From Metaclostridioides mangenotii (GTDB taxonomy: Bacteria > Bacillota > Clostridia > Peptostreptococcales > Peptostreptococcaceae): DNA of 64,000 nucleotides. The notes under the pieces were generated by a model, which saw only the letters and a program-made list of their open reading frames with translations, was not told the origin of the DNA and ran no database searches. Shown here piece by piece: positions 62,417 to 64,000 of the stretch (the stretch's first letter is position 1; every line of letters starts with the position of its first letter). A program made the translations under genes and the position numbers. Location of the stretch: NCBI RefSeq assembly GCF_018917235.1, contig NZ_JAHLOF010000007.1, positions 1-64,000 on the forward strand, written 5' to 3'.

Positions 62417-62968
62417 CTAACTATACACAATTATATTGTGAAACGTACATTGACCATCCCCGAAGTTTTCATAGGCATGTTCAACATTTGCTGTATATCT
62501 AATACAACAACCTTTTTCTAAAATTACCTCTTTGTCATACAAAGTCATTTTTAATTTTCCGTCTGTAACCATAATATATTCTTCAACTCCATCATCATGT
62601 TTTGGTGATATGTGTTTACAGTTTTTATCTAAATCGATGACCAATATCTCAAAATTCTTTTTGCTGTCAAAAGGGAATACTGGATAAATCCTCATTTTAT
62701 CATTATTCTCTGAAATATGACTTATTTTTTTTACATCTACAAATTCGTAATCGCAAAATTGTTTTTCTATAAATGAAGAAAATGGAACTTTTAAGCCAGT
62801 TGAAATCTTCCAAAGTGTAGATACTGTAGGGTTAGTTTTTCCATTTTCTATTTGACCTAGCATGGATTTACTAACTCCCGTAAAATTAGATACTTCTTCT
62901 AAACTAAGTTTTTTATTATTTCTTATTCTGTTCAAATTTTTACCTATAACTAAATTTAAATCTTCCAT
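62417..62968 (-). CDS. XRE-cupin transcriptional regulator
   Basis: N-terminal HTH (LSLEEVSNFTGVSKSMLGQIENGKTNPTVSTLWKIS) plus C-terminal cupin. Confidence 0.93.
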   Translation of the reverse strand: MEDLNLVIGKNLNRIRNNKKLSLEEVSNFTGVSKSMLGQIENGKTNPTVSTLWKISTGLKVPFSSFIEKQFCDYEFVDVKKISHISENNDKMRIYPVFPFDSKKNFEILVIDLDKNCKHISPKHDDGVEEYIMVTDGKLKMTLYDKEVILEKGCCIRYTANVEHAYENFGDGQCTFHNIIVYS

Positions 62969-63121
62969 CTACATCCACCCCTTTGTATAATATATTGAAT
63001 AATTATTCTTTATATTGTATTATATAATTTGTAACAAAAAATAGCTATAATTTTTAGCTATATATACCAATATTAATTGCATCCTTTACATATCCTTTAG
63101 GAAATAGACATATAATAATTT

Positions 63122-63153
63122 ATAGACCTAGCAAAATGATTTGCTAGGTCTAT
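63122..63153 (-). terminator. intrinsic terminator after phnA/yjdM
   Basis: ATAGACCTAGCAA...TTGCTAGGTCTAT. Confidence 0.65.
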
Positions 63154-63167
63154 TTTAATTCTTTAAG

Positions 63168-63506
63168 TTATATTTTCTTTACGAATTCTGACTTTAGTTT
63201 CATAGCTCCGATACCGTCTATCTTACAGTCTATATCGTGATCACCATCTATAAGTTTTATATTTTTAACCTTTGTACCCATTTTTACTACTAGAGAACTC
63301 CCTTTTACTTTAAGGTCTTTTATAACGGTAACTGTATCTCCATCTTTAAGCTCATTTCCATTTGAGTCTTTAAATAGTTTTACGTCACTCTCTTCCCCAA
63401 CACCATCTTTTGACCATTCATGTCCGCACTCTGGGCATACAAAAAGATTTCCATCTTCATAAGTATACTCCGAATTACACTTCGGGCAATTTGGTAAATT
63501 TTCCAT
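63168..63506 (-). CDS. yjdM: PhnA/YjdM family zinc-ribbon protein
   Basis: [28 protein letters not shown] and [26 protein letters not shown]. Confidence 0.95.
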   Translation of the reverse strand: MENLPNCPKCNSEYTYEDGNLFVCPECGHEWSKDGVGEESDVKLFKDSNGNELKDGDTVTVIKDLKVKGSSLVVKMGTKVKNIKLIDGDHDIDCKIDGIGAMKLKSEFVKKI

Positions 63507-63916
63507 TATACATCCTCCATTAAATATATTGTTTATTCTACTAATACATATACTGCCATATGGAGAGTATAAAGGCAAGTCAATTTGAATTATTCTTATC
63601 CTAAATTGCCAATTACTTTAACCTTTATTAGAAGAGCATTTCCGAAATATTAACAAGCGGTATATCTCTACTTCTTCCATGTAATTTTTGTCACAATATT
63701 TAAATATTAATTAAATTTTTACACTTAAATGAAATATTTCTATTGATTATTATATGTTTATTGGATATTATGGTAATTAAGTGAATTTGTTAATAAATTA
63801 ATGATAAAAAATTAATTGTTTTTGCTCACAAGTCAAGCAGACTTTAATTTAAATTTTATAAGCACATAGAGTAATGCATGACTTTAGATAAAATAAAAAA
63901 GAGGAGATTATCTAAA

Positions 63917-64000
63917 ATGGAATTTAAAAAAGTTACACTAGTAAAAGCAGCAAACGTATATTTTGATGGGAAGGTAAGTAGTCGAACATTTTTTATGGAA
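63917..64000 (+). CDS. ppnP: pyrimidine/purine nucleoside phosphorylase-like (DUF1255), 5' partial
   Basis: ATG after GAGGAG; MEFKKVTLVKAANVYFDGKVSSRTFFME resembles PpnP N-termini. Confidence 0.6.
   Translation, partial: MEFKKVTLVKAANVYFDGKVSSRTFFME

Overview
AT-rich, low-GC Firmicutes chromosome; gene content and order suggest a Peptostreptococcaceae/Clostridioides-like relative (inference). The window opens with the 5' end of a 16S rRNA gene on the minus strand, with its sigmaA-type promoter. Mostly minus-strand housekeeping genes follow: lysS-greA-dusB-coaX-panT, birA, ftsH-tilS, murI, spoIIR, ispE, the sporulation cluster sipL-veg-yabG, pyrF-carA-carB, and split metH. Accessory loci include a Bce-type RR/HK/ABC module, PucR-MFS-M20 and methionine gamma-lyase-MFS. 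I found no CRISPR arrays, transposases, prophage genes or tRNAs. Observations most worth follow-up: (1) a marR-ahpD-lpd(lipoyl)-lplA operon with a 43-bp near-perfect palindrome over a consensus promoter, proposed as a self-contained lipoate-based thiol redox system; (2) a candidate structured ncRNA between sipL and ispE; (3) a MerR-type promoter (19-bp spacer, 21-bp palindrome) upstream of the methionine gamma-lyase/MFS pair; (4) an intact HAD phosphatase with no ATG/GTG/TTG start, apparently starting at AUC or AUU; (5) a two-site PyrR-type attenuator upstream of pyrF-carAB; (6) a 16S leader complementary to the 16S 5' end; (7) a MerR/GyrI gene split at a (TA)4 tract.
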